Notes: generated by a model from the sequence alone, not told the origin. Positions 12,946 to 31,672 are shown, counted from the stretch's first letter. The stretch: DNA of 64,000 nt from Anoplopoma fimbria (GCF_027596085.1 NC_072459.1:20418555-20482554); one strand, 5' to 3'. Program-made: numbers and translations.

Positions 12946-14519
12946 GTGGAAACTACCTCCTCCATGGTACCGGGATCTCCTCTAACTCTAATTGTTCCCC
13001 ACTCTGTCTCTGCACTTCTCCTCCGCTCTAAAACTCAAAAATGTTCCTCTTCTAGACAGACTCGTTATATCATCCTCCTCTCTACATCCAACCTCACTAT
13101 TGAACATTGCTCACCCCTTAACCCTGCTTCTCTTCTTCCCATCCTTGTTGATGGTGAGCCACATTGCTGCAAAACCTTAGTTGACCATATGCTAACCCCC
13201 GCCCCGACCTACAAGACAAACCTCTCGCAAATCCTGAGCTAATTTTGTTTGCACCGTTGTTTTCTCACCTCTTCTGGGACACCAATTAAAAATGCCAAAT
13301 CTATTACTAATCTTTTGGGAGCTGTTTTACTCCCTAGCAGCCTTGCGGTTGTGACATGTGAGGAGCACACAGGCGGTTCAGATGATGTGTCCCGGGGAAA
13401 TGCCAAGGCTGACATTGCAGCCAAGACAGTGGCTGTTTCCCCAATTTCCCTTGTAGTTAAAATGTGTGTTTCAACCACTCCCATTGTACAGCCAGTACCT
13501 GCTCTCCATGACTTTGCAGGCAGCCACCGACGACTCTGAGCGGTCTGCCTGGTTGTCAGTCGGTTGTGTTCTTACTGATGGATTGTGGCGCTCCTGCGAC
13601 GGCCGCGCAGTAGCTCCACATTCTCTGCTTCTCCAGCTTGCTCGTGTTGCACATGGCGTGTCTCACACAAGCAACAGGGGAATGATGCTGCATTAAACAG
13701 ACATTGGTTTGTTCCTGTAATAGCAATAATTTGCGAACAAATTTGTCAAAGATGTGTGACATCTCAACAGCATAATCCAGGAAAACCTGTGAAGACAATT
13801 CAAGCAGCCCATCTTCCCCCCTGGGGACCCTTTGTAAACATGCAAATATACTTATACAACTGCCAAAATGTTGTGGTTATGAATATGTTCTTGTGATTGA
13901 TGGGATACCACACAGCCTTAACAGTGACAGAGGCATCCATTTCACCTCATCTGTTTTACGAGAAGTCTGCAAGGCACTACAGATTAAACATTGTTTTCAT
14001 ACCCCTTACCACCCTCAATCTGCCGGTGCGGTGGAAAGACAGAATGGAGTGCTGAAAAACTAACAATTCTGTGCTGAAACAGGCCTAAAATGGCCTGATG
14101 CCCTCCCCATTGCTTTAATGACTATGAGAAGCACAGTGAACAGAAAAACAGGACTATCACCCCATGAGATTATAATGGGCAGACCTATGTCAACTCCAAC
14201 AACTCCTCTGCCCCCAGTTTCCCACTTGGACCTTGCGCTGATGGAACATGTTGTCATTGACTTTTGTAAGGTGCTATGTTCTTCTGTCAAAGCTCTACAC
14301 TCACAGGTAATTGCAGCCCAGACTTCTCCCGCTGATGGTGACTGTCACAACATCCAACCTGGTGACTTTGTGTACGTGAAGCAGCACAAAAGAAAGAACG
14401 CTCTCCAGCCTAGGTGGACCGGTCCATTCCAAGTACTGCTAACCACCCACATCGCAGTGAAGTGTGAAGGATGCCCAACGTGGATCCACGCCTCTCACTG
14501 CAAAAGATCAGCAGCCTAA
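12946..14519 (+). mobile_element. Decayed endogenous retrovirus: pol remnant (RT connection/RNase H and integrase)
   Basis: The first open stretch (12,946-13,242) resembles the RT-connection part of gamma/epsilon-type retroviral pol. RNase H-like sequence follows in changing frames to about 13,530. From about 13,895 the integrase core is readable, with the NSDRG and HPQSAGAVER motifs. An in-frame stop near 14,060 breaks it, and it then stays open at 14,118-14,519. That last part ends in an MLV-type integrase C-terminal domain (PGDFVYVKQH and LQPRWTGPFQV). No gag, intact RT active site or clear paired LTRs were seen. The copy is inactive. Confidence 0.75.
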
Positions 14520-15050
14520 CAGGATGACAACATGGACCAGTGCTCATCTGATCGGATGCTGTCAGAGGACACCAACATTACTGCTTTTGACTACCCTTGT
14601 GAAAGGATTTTCGCTTCTGGGGAACCAAGGGGGATACACGACTGCTCTGGAAAACCCCCTTTTTATAAATACAACCCATGACCCAACACAAAGGAACATG
14701 CTAAGGGAGGCTCGGCTAAGGGAGGCTCGGCTCATTAAATGCAGTCTCCCCTCTTCGACAAAGACGGGACTCCAAACCGGTTAGAATTTCCACACATGAT
14801 CAAATTATCTCCACAAACACTTACCTCAGCTTAACTAGCTGACCACAGCCCAAATTCTACTAACTGTTATGTGTGTGGGTTCATTCCTCATAGCACCAAT
14901 GAAGGCTTACCACTAATGGCCATCTCTGACAGTGACACTGTCTTACACCCATTAACTATGCCCAGTTGCACCTGAAATGAGACCCTTGCCATGCAAAACA
15001 TCAACAAGCAAATGTTAGGATTTACAGCAGCATAGGGTATAGTGCAAACA
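14520..15050 (+). mobile_element. Possible env-derived remnant downstream of integrase
   Basis: The position just after pol fits env. A readable NCYVCG motif near 14,865 is of the cysteine-rich kind seen in retroviral surface subunits. Stops and frame changes are frequent. At 14,701-14,730 the 15-bp unit CTAAGGGAGGCTCGG is present twice in tandem. Assignment is tentative because no transmembrane subunit or cleavage region is recognisable. Confidence 0.35.
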
Positions 15051-15054
15051 AGAG

Positions 15055-15650
15055 ACATAGTAAAAAAAAACTAGATAAAAAAAAAGTATTATAAATAAGC
15101 AAATAAGCAATAAAAAACAGTAAAGAATCCACAATAACTGAAATATTGTATATACAGACAGAATAACTATTATAACTATTATTGCACAGTGTATTTATAT
15201 TCCACAGGTTTTAAGTGTTTTGTGGTCTGCTGGGAGCTGAGCTGGTTGTGCAGCCTGACAGCAGCAGGAAGGAAGAACCTGCGGTACCTCTCCTTCACAC
15301 ACCGGGGGTGAAGCAGCCGGTGGCTGAAGGAGCTGCACAGAGCTGCCAGGGTGTCCTGCATGGGGTGGGAGGTGTTGTTCATCAGGGATGACAGCTTAGC
15401 CATCATCCTCCTGTCTCCCACCACTTCCACCGTATCCAATGGACACCCCAGCACACTGCTGGCCTTCATGACAAGTTCGTTTAATCTCTTCTTGTCGGCT
15501 GTCGAGATGCTGCTGCTCCAGCAGACCACTCCATAAAATATGGCTGATGCCACCACAGAGTCAAAAAAAGGTCCTCAGGAGTGCTCCCTGCACTCCAAAA
15601 GACCTCAGTCTCCTCAGCAGATAGAGTCTGCTCTGACCTTTTTTACTTAC
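15055..15650 (-). mobile_element. LINE 3' fragment (ORF2 C-terminus and tail)
   Basis: The minus-strand open frame at 15,179-15,556 reads FYGVVCWSSSISTADKKRLN, then ASSVLGCPLDTVEVVGDRRM and HPRCVKERYRRFFLPAAVRL. This is the well-known C-terminal end of a fish LINE ORF2 polyprotein. The A-rich low-complexity tail at 15,055-15,180 is the element's 3' end. Reading upstream (15,560-15,640) it continues in a shifted frame, so the copy is 5' truncated and dead. Confidence 0.75.
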
Positions 15651-15691
15651 TTACTTGTTTCCTGTAACCCTGTATATAATCTTGACGAGAA

Positions 15692-15808
15692 CCTACTGTA
15701 GTCAGAGATAATTCTACAAGCATGCTGTGGAGTTCTGTCTCCACTGCGCAGTGAATGAAGCTCATCTGAACCAGTCACTGAATTGGACCTTAAAGACACT
15801 TTTCTTTG
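15692..15808 (-). repeat. Right member of the inverted repeat pair
   Basis: Reverse complement of 12,168-12,282, including CAGTGGAGACAGAACTCCAC. The two members bracket about 3.4 kb holding the retroviral remnant and a LINE tail. Confidence 0.7.
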
Positions 15809-15977
15809 ACAGTTTGTACCACTCCATAAATAATAAAATACTGTCAACAGCCATTTAAAAAAAAAGATCTGGTTTTTTTTGGGTTTTGTCAATGATGTGT
15901 AATACTTTGCATCATTTCAGACATCAGCGATCATAACTTCTTTGCCTGGGGTGAGTGGAATGTTATAGTTGCTGTTA

Positions 15978-16725
15978 CCATCCATCCATCCATCCATTGA
16001 CTTCCGCTTATCCAAGGCCAGGTCGCGAGGGCAGCCGCCTGGGGAGGGTATTCTAGACGTCACTCACCCCAGCAATGCTCTCCAGCTCTTCCTGATGGAC
16101 CCCGAGATTCCCAGGCTAGACTAGATATATAATCTGCCCACTGTTTCTGGGTCTACCCCCGGGGCCTCTTACCCGTTGGAGATACCTCGGAAAACCTCTA
16201 AACGGTGGCGTCTAGGAGGCATCATGATCAGATGCCCGAACCACTTCAGCTGGACCCTTTCTATGCGAAGGAGCAGCGGCTCTACTCCGAGCTCCCTCCA
16301 GATGTATGAGCTACTCACCCTATCTTTAAGGCTGAGCCCAGCCACCCTATGAAGGAAGCTCATTTCCGTAATCTTGTTCTTTCTGCTCATGACTATATGT
16401 GAGGGTCGAAACGTTGTTAGACCGGTAAATTGAGAGCTTTGCCTTCTGGCTTAGCTCCCTCTTCACCACAATGGTCTGGAACAACGCCCGCAGCACTGCT
16501 GACGCCACATCAAACCACCCGTCCATCTCACGCTCCATTTTACCCTCACTGGTGAACAAGACCCCGAGATACTTGAACTCCCTTGCTTGGGGCAGTGACT
16601 CACTACCAACCTGGAGGGTGCAATACAGCTTTTTTTCAGGTAGAGAACCATGACCTAAGACTTGGAGGTACTGACTCTCATCCCTGCAAAGAGCCCCAGT
16701 GTGTGCTGCAGGTCACTTTTTGATG
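15978..16725 (-). mobile_element. LINE 3' fragment with ATCC-type tail
   Basis: Minus-strand frames read LGVLFTSEGKMEREMD, VVKRELSQKAKLSIYR, FLHRVAGLSLKDRV and ELGVEPLLLRIERVQLKWFG. This is the C-terminal part of an abundant fish LINE ORF2. The 3' end is the (GGAT)n tail, seen on the plus strand as (ATCC)n at 15,981-15,998. Frames change between 16,347 and 16,400, so it is not functional. Pieces of the same family occur at 24,930-25,335, 43,543 and 48,625-49,475. Confidence 0.75.
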
Positions 16726-17184
16726 TTGCTGTTACATTCTTTTCAAACAGATAGAGCTAGCTTTGTCATTCACATGCTCCAGTTCTGCTTTTAAGTGGTT
16801 CATAAAAGGCGCAAAAACAAATTCCTCGTCACCAGTAGCGTCAGGTCCATCTTCATTTCCAAAGCTGCAGTCATCAAAACCCTCCACCATCTAAGGAAAT
16901 AAAACCTGAAACCCAGGTGCTGCATCATTTTGTTGTATTTATTTATAGGGAGACACCAGTGCCATCATGAAGCCAAAAAGCAAAACACAAAATCACCTCA
17001 ACATGTACACTCCCATTTGATCCTTTTTTAAAAATGTGATCACTACATAATTGAGGTATACCAGGGAGACGAATGAGATCCAGTACAGATACAAATATAT
17101 TACATTCGCAATATACTCCTTTATACCCCAAGGAGAAAGTCCCCAAACTCCCTTGAAAGTTTAACTGTACCGTTTTTCAGTCAG

Positions 17185-24027
<6,843 letters not shown>

Positions 24028-24699
24028 CTGTAGCGAGACAAAAAGAGCAATGGATAAATATATATAAAGCATTTATGTTGTGGCTCATAATTTATGAACA
24101 ATGGAGTTTTGAAGCCAAAGGTCCTGAAAATTTCAGGTCGGTGACTCTTGGGAAAAACTGCACCTTAACTGTCACATGTAAAACAATAACTAGCAGTTCA
24201 GGTTACAAGCTGTGAAGGAAATAAAGACAAACAAGAGGCCCTTTATCTGAGTTAAATTTCATAAAAAAATAAAGCAACCACTCTTTACATGTTATTGATT
24301 TTTTAATGTTTTTGTTTGACTAGTTTGATGTGTTCTTGCTTTATAAAATAAAAATGGACAAATGTAATTAAATAAAATACAAATCTTCATCAGTTGCCCA
24401 TTTCTACCCTGAGTTGAGGAAAAAATCTAAAATGTTGTTTATACTTTGATCTGATTAAATTTACATCGAAATAGAAAATAAGTCAGGATCCAATTTATCA
24501 GGCCAGTAAAAAAAGAAGATAAAAATTGAGCAAAAAACATTAGACACCCGAGAATTTAATTCTTGTAAAGAGAAAGAATTGGTGAAATATATATAGAAAG
24601 CTTGAAAAAAGTTTCACGTTCATCTAAACATCAAAGGACCAGCTTTATATCATCACACCATTTCGGATTTCATCCCTTAACAAACATAAACCCAGAGCA

Positions 24700-24830
24700 A
24701 GGTGTACTTACCAGGCAGCTACCTCCGAAAAGTGAACAAAAGAGGAAGTGTTGCTGTTAATACTATCACCAGTTCCACTGCATTCTGTGCCAAGCCCTTT
24801 TTTTTTTCATTGGTGCAAGCACATTATAGT
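24700..24830 (-). promoter_or_regulatory. 5' UTR exon end and candidate promoter of copy B
   Basis: A strong donor CTG|GTAAGT lies at 24,712/24,711 and an acceptor (CGCTACAG) ends directly before the copy B start codon at 24,027, so a 5' UTR intron of about 680 bp is predicted. The UTR exon includes AGTGGAAC near 24,775, shared with copy A. Upstream on the minus strand a CCAAT motif (GCACCAATGAA) lies near 24,812 and CTATAATG near 24,827. No clear TATA box. Confidence 0.4.
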
Positions 24831-24844
24831 GTTGACGTATAGCT

Positions 24845-24929
24845 GGTGTAGCCTGTATCCCCACCTTAAGTAAAAGTAAATACTACCTTGTAAAATACTA
24901 GTAAAAATCCTGCATTCGAGTAATTCCCC
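24845..24929. repeat. Fragment of the AAGTAAAAGTAC repeat family
   Basis: Contains AAGTAAAAGTAAATACTACC and AAAATCCTGCATTCGAGTAA, the internal phrases of this family. It is cut off by the LINE fragment that follows. Confidence 0.5.
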
Positions 24930-25236
24930 TTAATCTTCAAACATTGCCTCCTCCACGGAGGACGTCTTGAATGGGTTCAGGAGTTCCTCAAAGTGTTCAT
25001 TCAACTGCTGACAATTTGCCCCGTATGGGTCCACATTTGTCCTCCCCTGCTGACAATAGCCTGAGCCTGCGTTCCTTTTCGGCGTCGTCTCCCACGGCCC
25101 TATGCTCGAACATGGTGTTTGTTATGGCCACTCCATGACTAGCACAGAAGTCTGACAACAAAGCACTAATTGGGTTCACATCAGGCTGGCCGATCCTCCC
25201 AATCACCACCATCCAGGTTTCTCCATCGTTACCCAC
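24930..25236 (-). mobile_element. LINE fragment: endonuclease-domain and linker remnant
   Basis: The minus strand reads [20 protein letters not shown] and [20 protein letters not shown], the end of the apurinic-type endonuclease domain of the fish LINE also seen at 16 kb. It then jumps to [11 protein letters not shown] and SSVEEAMFED, the linker before the reverse transcriptase. The intervening domain part is deleted and a stop follows. Dead copy. Confidence 0.7.
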
Positions 25237-25340
25237 ATGAGCATATGTGTTTCGTGGACCTAGTTTCTCTAGGAGTCCTGTACAGGGTACGTGTGTCTTT
25301 GCTACGAGCCATCCGATCCATTTTTAGGACCAAAGGGAGA
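25225..25340 (+). mobile_element. LINE fragment: reverse transcriptase remnant in opposite orientation
   Basis: The plus strand reads HEHMCFVDL and [19 protein letters not shown], the RT region around the first catalytic motif with the core AFDRVP segment lost. It abuts the minus-strand endonuclease fragment of the same family, so one insert has been inverted or two inserts have collided. Confidence 0.6.
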
Positions 25341-26630
25341 GCTGTGTCCAGGATCTCGGCACAAAGTAAGATACGTGTGTGGTGGCCTCCGCAAGGGTTG
25401 TCCAAATCCTACATTTTAAGGAGCTCAACTAATCAGTGCTGTCTCACCATCACATTCCCAACCCCCAGAGCACAGAGGAGAGGGATGAAATCATCATCAT
25501 CATCATCGGTTGCAGAACTCCAAGATATCAAAAAGCATTAATAAAACTTTTGTTAACTATTATATCGCATCAGATTGTTTACATATGAGGATCGCAAGAA
25601 GTGAAGTCTGGAAGAAACATGTAACACTGAATAGGGATGGGTATCATTAGGATTTTATCGATACTAGTACTCTTATCGATTCTTTGTGATTATTTTGTTT
25701 GAAAAAAAAGACAATTATGAAAAGAAGTCACATTGCTTTATTGTTCTTGTATGTAAACAAAAAGTATTTCTTGAGCAGCAGTACAAGAAATTCCAAAATC
25801 TTTTAAATACATTCGCAGCTAAACAATGAGCTAAGTGATTAGCTGTAATTTATTAGCTTGTTCTTATTATCAAACACGATATGGAATCACTAACATTGCC
25901 TGCAGTGGACGAGGATGATCGGCTCTTCTCCAAACAGTAGAAAACTGAGCATTTCTGCAGATTGATGGTCTGCTTGTTCGCCAAATGTGCGATAAACTGC
26001 TACCGCCCCTCCAACTTAATACCGCAAGTCTCAGTACATATTTGTCTTTGGTTTTGTCGTGCTCCCTTAAGGTTTACCCAAATCTATTAAATATCAATAA
26101 ATATAAATTATAAAATAGCACCACTTTTTTAAGTGTAAGTTTTATTTGTGTATTCAAGTAACTTAACAAGTGATATATGCAAACATATGACCATAACATT
26201 TTTACACACTCCAATTCCCCCTTAAACTACGACTTTATGTTTCTAATTGTGAGGAACAATTTTGTAATGCCACACAGTCTTTGGGAAATACATAAGACTG
26301 TAGTTTTGAGATTCCTCCACTCTTTGCAGCATCACAAGTGTGAAAAACAACAGTTTGTCTGGATTAATAAAAATAAAAAAACAAAGTAAAAATGGTGAAA
26401 GTGGAAAATGTAGTGGCAAACACTTGAGCTTTAGAGCTAACCCTAGCTCTAAAAATAGAGGATGATCAACAGCTCGTCAATATACCGAAAGTATGAAATT
26501 CTCACAGCAGCTTTGTTTTTCAAGTTTTTAAAGGGAGAGGGGAAAAAAAAAAAAATATCTAGAATAGAAAAAAAGTCAAGTCAGAGCCAAGATAAGGAAA
26601 CAATATTGATAGATTCATAGCAGAGTTAGG
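25341..26630. other. No gene recognised; repeat-like sequence
   Basis: A segment from 25,627 (GGGATGGGTATCATTAGG, ATCGATAC) resembles a common fish repeat built around TATCGATACC. The (ATC)n tract CATCATCATCATCATC is at 25,490-25,507. Otherwise AT-rich sequence with no coding similarity. Confidence 0.35.
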
Positions 26631-26663
26631 GAGCCACACAACCAGCAGCTGTGAGGTGGTGGT

Positions 26664-28043
26664 TCAGGATCCGCCGGAGGTGGTGAGGGAGGAGACGTGG
26701 AAAGAGTCGGGGAGGTTCTTGGCATACTCCACCAGCTCGTAGGAATCTCTGATGTGAGACAAGTACTTGCCGATGTATGGGGTCTCCATTTTTGAAGAGT
26801 GTCCCCGACCCTGAGCCACAAACACCGATAGAAAAAACAGGGATTTAGATCTAAAATCATGTTAATCATTTATTATCACCCACTCAGCCAGGCCGCCGTG
26901 GACAGACTGGGCAGGTCGCTGGGCAACGACACTATGTCCAAAACCTGTAGCACAAATACGAAGTAGGAGAGTTGTACAAGACCTTTAACATATACGGTGC
27001 ATGTATAATGTCCAGTCACACACACTTTATATCTACTATATCAGTGGAAACTCAGAGCGTGCCTTGTTTTCTCTGCTGCGGAGACCTCCTGAGTTGTTCA
27101 GGAACATGACTTTGTGGGGTTGTAGAGCTCGGGAGATGGCCGCCGTCACATCCGTCGAGTCCAACGACACCGAGCGGCCCCGCCCGTCCCTCCCCACCGG
27201 GCAAACCAATGGGATCGTCCCGCAGTTCAGGCTCCACTGGAGTAGGCTGGTATCCACGGCGACAGAGGGCGGAGCGCTCTTTTGTTATTTGAGGGCCAAA
27301 CTAGCCGGAAGGAGTTTTATGTTACTTCCGTAACATAAAGTTACAGAAGTGAAGGAGAGAATTCAAATGAGCCGTTTCAGGCAGCTCATGAGCTTCTGAG
27401 GGGGAGGATAACTCCTTTTAGGCGTGGGCTTCAGGTTTTACACTCTACGGACCTTTTACATGTACAAAAATATATATAACACACTAAAGAAGAGGGGAAA
27501 AGTGGAAAAGCATAATAGGGCCACTTTAAATGGCCCTCAACAAGTGTTACTCAGTAAGTTCAGCTTACTCCTCAGCTTGTGAAAACTGATGTATGACGCC
27601 TTACATGGCTCTGGAGGAGCCATGCAAGTGTTTTAGGTTTTTTTACTAAAACACTTGGTGAAAAACTCTACACAAAGTGGAACACAAAAAACAAATACAG
27701 ACACATAGCACAGTTTGGCTGCACACCCACAGCATCTTCTTCCCTGTGACTCAACCACTCACCTGCTGCCACGCAGGGCTTCATGCAGAAGGAGGAAGGA
27801 CTCAGCGGAGAAGAGCGGCAGGACCGAGGCCGAGTGCTGCTGCAGAGCCTCGGTCAGCTGCTGGCTCCTCTCTACTGGCCCTCGGTTGCAGAGAGACCCG
27901 GCCGCCAGCTCGGCGGGCCCCGTCCCATCGCACGCAGACCGGCCCATAACCACCACAGGATTCATATCCATGCGCTGCAGGAAGGAGAGCCCGAAGGCCA
28001 GACTCTGGACCATTTCCTTGCTGGCGAAAACAGAGCTGTCCAC
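26664..28043 (-). pseudogene. nags: N-acetylglutamate synthase (NAGS) fragment, decayed
   Basis: NAGS is the mitochondrial enzyme making N-acetylglutamate, activator of carbamoyl-phosphate synthase 1 in the urea cycle. Two exons look whole. 27,763-28,043 (CAG acceptor, GTGAGT donor) reads SLAFGLSFLQRMDMNPVVVM. 27,063-27,276 reads DTSLLQWSLNCGTIPLVCPV and LQPHKVMFLNNSGGLR, and ends at AAG|GCACGC, a GC donor. The next exon starts at 26,944 (VLDIVSLPSDLPSLSTAAWL) but meets a stop near 26,876. A further piece at 26,810 keeps only SGTLFKNGDPIH, then joins in another frame to the gene's last residues IRDSYELVEYAKNLPDSF and a stop at 26,664. The C-terminal acetyltransferase (GNAT) domain and exon 1 are missing. 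Introns are retained, so this is a duplicated rather than processed pseudogene. Assembly gaps are an alternative. Confidence 0.78.
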
Positions 28044-28635
28044 CTGGGAGAGTCTGACATAATTCCAAATATAAAAGTAATTTTACGTGAGGCATTGCAA
28101 TGGTAGCTGAACAAAAACCTATCTAGTTCACCAACATGTAGAGCCCAATGCAGTTAGCCATAATGGCTATTTCAGGCCGCGTATTTATTGTCTTTTTTCA
28201 GTCAAACTCTAAGACAATTGTTTATGTAAAAAAAAAAAAAGCTGTAAGCTGTAAGAGGTTTGCACAGTTTTCCCAAATATACATTAATTATAATGATGGC
28301 GCAACATTTAGAAATCAGGAGATCACTGACAACTCCAATTGATCCTGTCGGGACCATGAACATCTGTACTAGAGCATGTGAGCCAAGTGAAGTATGAGTG
28401 GAAGGATTTTGGATGTAGTGCAGAGTAGACTTTTATACAAGCTTGAGCGTCACCTTATCTCTCGCTCCAACACATTCCAATTTTGCTCCGGTACTGCTTT
28501 CACCATGAGTACGAAGCAGTCCTAGTGAGTATGATTAGACTGTGTGTGAATTGGGTATGGCGGCTGCGTAGTACTGTTTCAAGCTTGTGCGATCCAAAAC
28601 ATTTCTTTAACTCCAGAAAAAGTCAACAGTTTAAA
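28044..28635. other. Spacer between NAGS and NLR fragments
   Basis: Would contain intron 1 sequence of NAGS if the gene were whole; no NAGS exon 1 is visible. A 12-base A run is at 28,229-28,240. Nothing else identified. Confidence 0.4.
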
Positions 28636-28995
28636 AAAAAAAAAAAATGTCTTCAGGTCAAACACATCCAACTTGCTCTCTGATGAGAGTAAGATGAAGA
28701 CCAGAGCCGACCACTGAGCAGGAGACAGTTTGTTTGTCGACAGACATTCTGAACTGGGGTATTGTTGGATTTCCTCCAACTGAGAATGATCACGCAGCTC
28801 ATTCAGACAGTGAAACAGGTTGATGCATCGCTCTGGAGAGGGATACTTCCTGATCATCTCCTTGAGGTACTGGACTGTGTCCTGATTGCTCTGTAAGCTA
28901 CTTCCTGATTCTTTCAAGAGGTCTTTAAGAAGTTCTTGATTGGTCTGCAGTGAGAGGCCAAAGAGGAAGCGGAGGAACAACAACCCAAATATATG
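28636..28995 (-). pseudogene. Fish NLR (NLRC3-like) fragment, region after the NACHT domain
   Basis: Minus-strand translation reads LFLRFLFGLSLQTNQELLKD, then NLFHCLNELRDHSQLEEIQQ, then KLSPAQWSALVFILLSSESK and LDVFDLK. This is the conserved stretch between NACHT and the leucine-rich repeats of the large fish-specific NLR innate immune receptor family. Similarity stops exactly at DLK, where a 14-15 base T tract (coding strand) begins, and no LRR exons follow toward 28,100. No FISNA or NACHT sequence is seen upstream. It is an isolated fragment of about 115 codons, open throughout, so the truncation may be fairly recent or the rest may be missing from the assembly. Confidence 0.75.
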
Positions 28996-28999
28996 TGCA

Positions 29000-31660
29000 C
29001 AAGCTCTGAAAAAGTGAGTTAATCATGGTATATCCCTTTAAGTACCAAATATATACGTTTCATATTAACTATCAAACCATTACATTCTTATAGGGTCATT
29101 ATATGTCTACATGCTAATGTTACCCACATTATACACTGTGAACTAAAAATCTGATTTAAATATGTTTCAAAAGATAAAAAAAAGTATTGAGATTGTTTAA
29201 AAAAATACAATTAGCTATAAAATACCTTTTCATGTTGATTGATTGGAAGAAGACTAGGGAGAGAAAAAGAGAGACTTTACTTAATTCTGTGATTTTTTTT
29301 TTTTTCTTTTAAAAGATACCCGCTTTGTGGTATGGGGGATCATTTATAAATGCATTCACTCAAACCCCATTGAAAAGGAAAGCGACATGCTAACACGTTA
29401 AACACCTTTAAAGGAGTTTTATTGTGTCCACAAAACTCATCTTATGGAAATATGGACTGCCGTAACAAATCACATTAGGATAAAGATGATGATGATGAGA
29501 ATGCCCACGTGGATCCTACTTCTGATACCAAATATAACTTTCTATATTCGGCCTAATAGGCTGATTGCACATTAATGTACCAGCTAATTAATATGTTAAA
29601 CAGGTGTTTAGCCTTTATCAACCCCAGGATAGGATTGTTTTACTTTCGTGTTTTGGTATTGTGTTGTAGCCTATTGGGCAGAATGCTGAATGTCCTGAAG
29701 TTAATGCTTTAAATTCAATAACTCTAACTATACTACAAATGTATAACTACTATTACATTTTAATTTGTGCATTTTTTTATCACTCTTTGCGTTAAGTATT
29801 ACAACACTGCTGTGTGAAGGGGTTTCAGTATAAAAGCTATGTGGTCTATGTCGACCCCTGGAGGACAGTAAGGGGTAGTACAGCGATCAGGACCTGCCGG
29901 TGTCACCCAGTAAAGAAAATCGAAGTGCTTTTGTACAACTGAAAATGTTTCATTTGTTTTATTTCTATTTATGATGATGGTTTTAAAGTGTTCTGAAATG
30001 TTGATATGTAACTTAGCTAGTTATTTTTATGAACTATACCTTTAATGAAAAGCAAATCTGTATATACAAAATATATAGAGATATAAACCAAATCAATGCA
30101 AATACGAGTGCTTGATACTAGATAGAATCGGGCCCTTTTGCTTCAAATCATATACGTATATGAATGTAATTTCAAGGAGTAAGCTGAACATGGATGGTGT
30201 CAGTAGGCACCTCGGTACTACATCTAAGCTAATTGCCTGCAGTTAAAGACTGCATTGCATTCCAAACAAACAACTTTCTGCAACATAATACATAATGTAT
30301 AAAGTATTTTTAAAAAGTATTTTTTTGACGTATGACAGGAAAGAAAGGGGGAAAAAGAGAATGACCAAAAAGAATAGTTTGGATGCATCTGGAGTCACCG
30401 CTGGATTTTTATAAAGAGGGTTTTAAGTTACCACAAAATTGAGCAAACAATTGCAAAATATGTAATAATATGTAATAATATTCTGAGACAATATAAAAGG
30501 GTCAACTAAACAGAATTTAAGTCTGGCTATACTAACTAACCACAAAGTGAATAGAGCTGAACAGACCATACCAACCTGAAGAAGACAAAAATCAACCTAA
30601 CAAACTGAACACAAATTTATAATGGCTAACCATTTTGAAAAAAGGTGGGTAATAAACATACTAACACAACCAATTATAAATAAATAAAACAGAAAAAATA
30701 GTCTATAAATATTGTTATTGTACATTCTGCTGGGCCTTTTCCTCTATTTGAGGGCTCTGCTTGAGTTCACACCAAATCAGGTCTTGTGGCGAAGAGGCCA
30801 GTGCTCCCATTCATCTGAATGTGGGTAATGCGTTTGGGCAGTCATGGTGGGAGAAACGCAACCCGGTGTCACAATGCGGTGGCCAATCATGTAATTGCCG
30901 ATCGATGGGCCATTCAAATTCAATGGATGGCTCAATCAAATGAGTTTTGACGGCCCTATTGGGAACATCTTTTGCTCAGGCCTTACAAGATGTCCCTCCA
31001 GCAGCAGCAACCAGCAATGGAACCCTCAACATTGGTTACTCAAAGAATTAGAAATTAGAAGGACTCAAGGACATCACACCAAACCATTATCTTTTCTTTA
31101 AAGTAACCAAAGCTTAAACATAGCTGAGCATGATGAGTTCTTGCTATGTGGCGTCAAATCAGAAAATGCTGGGTAACTCTGGAGGGTATCTTGGCCGCAG
31201 CGGTAGTAACGTAAATTTGTTCAACCAAGTTTCTTCAGTACTTCAGTGCCAATTTAAAAATTCTTCATTTCGCCATTAAAAATACAACACTGTATATAGT
31301 ATCGTAGTAACATGATGTAATATCATCTTTATTCAAGGACAAAGTATCAACGCAGAGCTCATCCTCCAAGCCAAATGCATCTGCATCTCCAGTTCTGACT
31401 CTGCTTTTCCTGAGACGCCTTTGCTGCCCCCAAGAACAAAAAGAACTCAGAGACCTGCCAAAACCGCCCTGTCAACGAGCTCAATGACTTCACCAGCACT
31501 TCCATCTGTTTATTTCTGTAGTGTAAAAATGTGCTGACTCTTTTGGTCAGTTTACACGCTTCATGCACTTAAGCATGACTGCCAAACTTATTTATAACTC
31601 TGCTTGGTTGTCACTGTTTGATGACATCACGCTTCTGTCTCTGTTTCTTCCCTATCTCTG
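29000..31660. other. No gene seen
   Basis: AT-rich sequence. TATGTAATAATATGTAATAA (two 11-base units) is at 30,459-30,482. Short open frames at 30,761-31,101 and 31,359-31,568 resemble no family I know. Confidence 0.4.
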
Positions 31661-31672
31661 TCTGTCATCAGG

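Noticed and set aside
27676..28106. Plus-strand ORFs opposite the NAGS exon
   Set aside because: They are antisense shadows of the GC-rich NAGS coding sequence.
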